DNA of 8,152 bases from Xanthobacteraceae bacterium. GTDB taxonomy: Bacteria; Pseudomonadota; Alphaproteobacteria; Rhizobiales; Xanthobacteraceae. How positions within the stretch are numbered: position 1 is the first letter of the stretch; the number at the start of each line of letters is the position of its first letter. A program made the position numbers and the translations under genes. The stretch covers positions 1-8,152 of the forward strand of contig JASHXZ010000485.1 in assembly GCA_030043285.1 (NCBI GenBank). Reading direction: 5' to 3'. Shown in pieces: positions 5,972-8,152 of the stretch. The notes under the pieces were generated by a model, which saw nothing but the letters and a program-made list of their open reading frames with translations, was not told where the DNA came from and ran no database searches.

Positions 5972-5990
5972 GGCCAGACGGCGTCAGGCC
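5972..5990 (-). terminator. Possible weak terminator hairpin overlapping the dnaJ stop codon
   Basis: GGCC at both ends (5972-5975 and 5987-5990) and GAC/GTC inside (5977-5979 with 5983-5985) form a symmetric stem with one U-U mismatch in the minus-strand RNA and a 3-base loop. The dnaJ stop codon TGA (5986-5984) lies within the stem. Only three T residues follow, then ACG, so termination would be weak or partial. Readthrough into the methyltransferase gene 63 bases on is likely. Confidence 0.35.
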
Positions 5991-7120
5991 GAACCCGCGC
6001 GGCCGCCGAGAAATTCCTTCACTTTGCCGAAAAAGCCGGTGGATTCCGGTTGCGTGACCGTGGACGAGAGCCGGTCGAACTCCAGCAACAGCTCACGCTG
6101 CTTTTTGGTGAGACTCTGCGGTGTCTCGACCACGATCTGCACGTACATGTCGCCGCTTTGGCGGGCGCGCAGCACCGGCATACCCTTGCCGGCAAGCCGG
6201 AAGCGTTGGCCGGACTGGGTGCCCTCCGGCACTTTGACGCGCGTCTTGCTGCCGTCGATGGTCGGAACCTCGAACTCGCCCCCCATGGCGGCGGTCACCA
6301 TGGTTACCGGCACACGGCAATGCAGATCGGCGCCTTCGCGCTGAAAGAACGGGTGCGTGCCGACCGACAGGAAAATGTAGAGATCGCCCGGCGGCCCGCC
6401 GCGGACGCCCGCCTCACCTTCGCCGGTAAGCCGAATGCGCGTGCCGTCCTCGACACCAGCCGGAATGTTGACCGACAGCGTGCGCTCGCGGGTGACGCGG
6501 CCGGAGCCGCCGCATGAGCCGCACGGGCTATCGATGACCTGGCCGCGGCCCTGGCAGTTCGGGCAGGTCCGCTCCAGCGTGAAAAAACCTTGGGCGTGGC
6601 GAACCTTGCCCTGGCCGGCACACATCGGACAGGTTTTCGGCTTGGTGCCGGGCTTGGCGCCGGAGCCCGAGCAGGCTTCGCAGGTGACGGAAGTCGGAAT
6701 CCGGATTTGCGCCGCCTTGCCGGCGAACGCGTCCTGCAGCGAGATCTCCATGTTGTATTGCAGGTCGGCGCCGCGCTCGCGCCCGGAGCCGCCGCGGCCG
6801 CGCCGGCCGCCCATGCCGAACAGATCGTCGAATATGTCGGAGAAGGTGGTGGCGAAATCCGCGCCGAAGCCTGCCGTGGCGCCGCCCATGCCGTGCTCGA
6901 AGGCAGCGTGGCCGAAACGGTCGTAGGCGGCGCGCTTGTCGGGGTCTTTGAGGACCTCGTAGGCCTCGTTGATCTCCTTGAAGCGATGCTCGGCTTGCTT
7001 GTCACCCGGATTGCGATCGGGATGGCACACCATCGCCTGTTTGCGGAAAGCCGCCTTGATCTCGGTCTCGCTCGCCGTGCGTTCGATGGAGAGGCTCTCG
7101 TAATAGCAGCGCTTGGCCAT
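5984..7120 (-). CDS. dnaJ: Chaperone protein DnaJ (Hsp40, type I)
   Basis: DnaJ delivers unfolded clients to DnaK and stimulates its ATPase in the cytosol. The 378 residues show all parts of a class I DnaJ. The J-domain is 1-70 with the HPD triplet at 33-35. A glycine/phenylalanine-rich region follows at about 76-117. The zinc-binding domain has four complete CxxCxGxG motifs, with cysteines 147/150, 164/167, 186/189 and 200/203. The C-terminal client-binding and dimerisation domains follow, including [22 protein letters not shown] from 245, and the conserved GKGMP at 311-315. No key residue is missing. The N-terminus is slightly unusual in having two extra cysteines (C5 and C32) flanking the HPD helix. 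The ATG at 7120 has AGGGA (7128-7132) 7 bases upstream. It follows dnaK on the same strand after 211 bases, which is longer than a simple operon gap and holds a double-hairpin element. Confidence 0.99.
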   Translation of the reverse strand: MAKRCYYESLSIERTASETEIKAAFRKQAMVCHPDRNPGDKQAEHRFKEINEAYEVLKDPDKRAAYDRFGHAAFEHGMGGATAGFGADFATTFSDIFDDLFGMGGRRGRGGSGRERGADLQYNMEISLQDAFAGKAAQIRIPTSVTCEACSGSGAKPGTKPKTCPMCAGQGKVRHAQGFFTLERTCPNCQGRGQVIDSPCGSCGGSGRVTRERTLSVNIPAGVEDGTRIRLTGEGEAGVRGGPPGDLYIFLSVGTHPFFQREGADLHCRVPVTMVTAAMGGEFEVPTIDGSKTRVKVPEGTQSGQRFRLAGKGMPVLRARQSGDMYVQIVVETPQSLTKKQRELLLEFDRLSSTVTQPESTGFFGKVKEFLGGRAGSA

Positions 7121-7127
7121 CGCCTAA

Positions 7128-7132
7128 TCCCT
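7128..7132 (-). promoter_or_regulatory. Ribosome binding site of dnaJ
   Basis: AGGGA on the minus strand, 7 bases before the dnaJ ATG at 7120. It supports that start, which also places the J-domain at the usual distance from the N-terminus. Confidence 0.6.
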
Positions 7133-7240
7133 AACCGAAAGACATGTGGGAAGCGATTGGGCGCAAGCAAAGTATCCCACCACCGCTGACGCGGATCAGG
7201 ATACGGCATAATGGCAAACCGTTAGAAATCGCGAAATTCA

Positions 7241-7290
7241 CTCCCCCCTCCGACCGCCCGGCGATCGACCTCCCCCCGTTTGGGGGGAGG
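7241..7290 (-). repeat. REP-like double hairpin in the dnaK-dnaJ gap
   Basis: The first hairpin in the direction of transcription is a perfect 9-bp stem, CCTCCCCCC with GGGGGGAGG (7282-7290 with 7269-7277), around a 4-base loop. The second follows with no spacer: an 8-bp stem (7261-7268 with 7250-7257) around a 3-base loop. Two of its pairs are G-U wobbles only in the minus-strand RNA and are mismatches in the plus-strand RNA, so the structure suits the dnaK-dnaJ transcript. It ends in a further G-run, AGGGGGGAG (7249-7241), which can also pair with the first C-run over 8 bases. No T-run follows, so it is not a standard terminator. Such C/G-run hairpin pairs are widespread as interspersed elements in rhizobial-type genomes; that family link is from memory. 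The rest of the 211-base gap (7121-7240 and 7291-7331) shows no gene and no promoter that I could support, apart from the dnaJ ribosome binding site. Confidence 0.7.
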
Positions 7291-7331
7291 CGAACCGTGT
7301 GAAAGACCTGCACATCAGGAGCGAATGGGCT

Positions 7332-8152
<821 letters not shown>

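Noticed and set aside
7121..7240. A heat-shock (RpoH) or other promoter for dnaJ in the gap behind dnaK
   Set aside because: CTTG-like and TATCCT/GATACT-like fragments occur, but none with acceptable spacing between the two boxes, and no CIRCE-type inverted repeat is visible.
7269..7290. The perfect 9-bp C/G hairpin as an intrinsic terminator of dnaK
   Set aside because: Neither strand has a T-run after the stem. In the sense direction it is followed directly by a second GC-rich hairpin.

Overview
This is a GC-rich stretch of chromosome that reads as an alphaproteobacterium of the order Hyphomicrobiales (Rhizobiales), in the broad Bradyrhizobium / Rhodopseudomonas / Pseudolabrys neighbourhood. 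The basis is the style of the proteins (Ada-type methyltransferase tail, PmtA-like phospholipid methyltransferase, DUF1330 proteins, DnaK/DnaJ). It is also the order dnaK - dnaJ - pmtA-like - flavin reductase - pyrF - DUF1330 - dapB, which I recall from that group but could not check. Nearly all of the window is housekeeping sequence. I see no phage, plasmid, transposase, CRISPR, toxin-antitoxin or defence gene, and no tRNA or rRNA gene.

Layout. Plus strand, left end: the C-terminal part of an O6-alkylguanine-DNA methyltransferase (1-239), a short gap with small palindromes (240-344), then a complete cofactor-independent phosphoglycerate mutase, gpmI (345-1871). Everything else is on the minus strand and is transcribed right to left: dnaK (C-terminal half only, 7332 to the window edge), dnaJ (5984-7120), a PmtA-like phospholipid methyltransferase (5129-5920), an NADPH-dependent FMN reductase family protein (4486-5067), pyrF (3777-4475), a single-domain DUF1330 protein (3461-3763), a two-domain DUF1330 protein (2797-3429) and dapB (1877-2704). 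gpmI and dapB converge with 5 bases between their stop codons.

How the genes work together. DnaK and DnaJ are chaperone partners. PyrF (UMP synthesis), DapB (lysine and diaminopimelate synthesis), GpmI (glycolysis and gluconeogenesis) and the lipid methyltransferase (phosphatidylcholine synthesis) are unrelated metabolic steps that share a neighbourhood. The FMN reductase - pyrF - DUF1330 - DUF1330 run is tightly packed. In two junctions the upstream stop codon touches or overlaps the next Shine-Dalgarno sequence, so this part is probably co-translated.

Three things stand out. (1) The lipid methyltransferase carries an N-terminal extension of three 18-residue repeats, exactly five alpha-helical turns each, forming a long amphipathic helix ahead of the catalytic domain. 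(2) A low-GC element of degenerate 7-bp GAA-led repeats lies at the junction of that gene and the FMN reductase. It appears to supply the last dozen or so codons of the former and to leave the latter without a Shine-Dalgarno sequence. (3) The 211-base dnaK-dnaJ gap contains a compact double-hairpin, REP-like element with a C-run that can pair with either of two G-runs.
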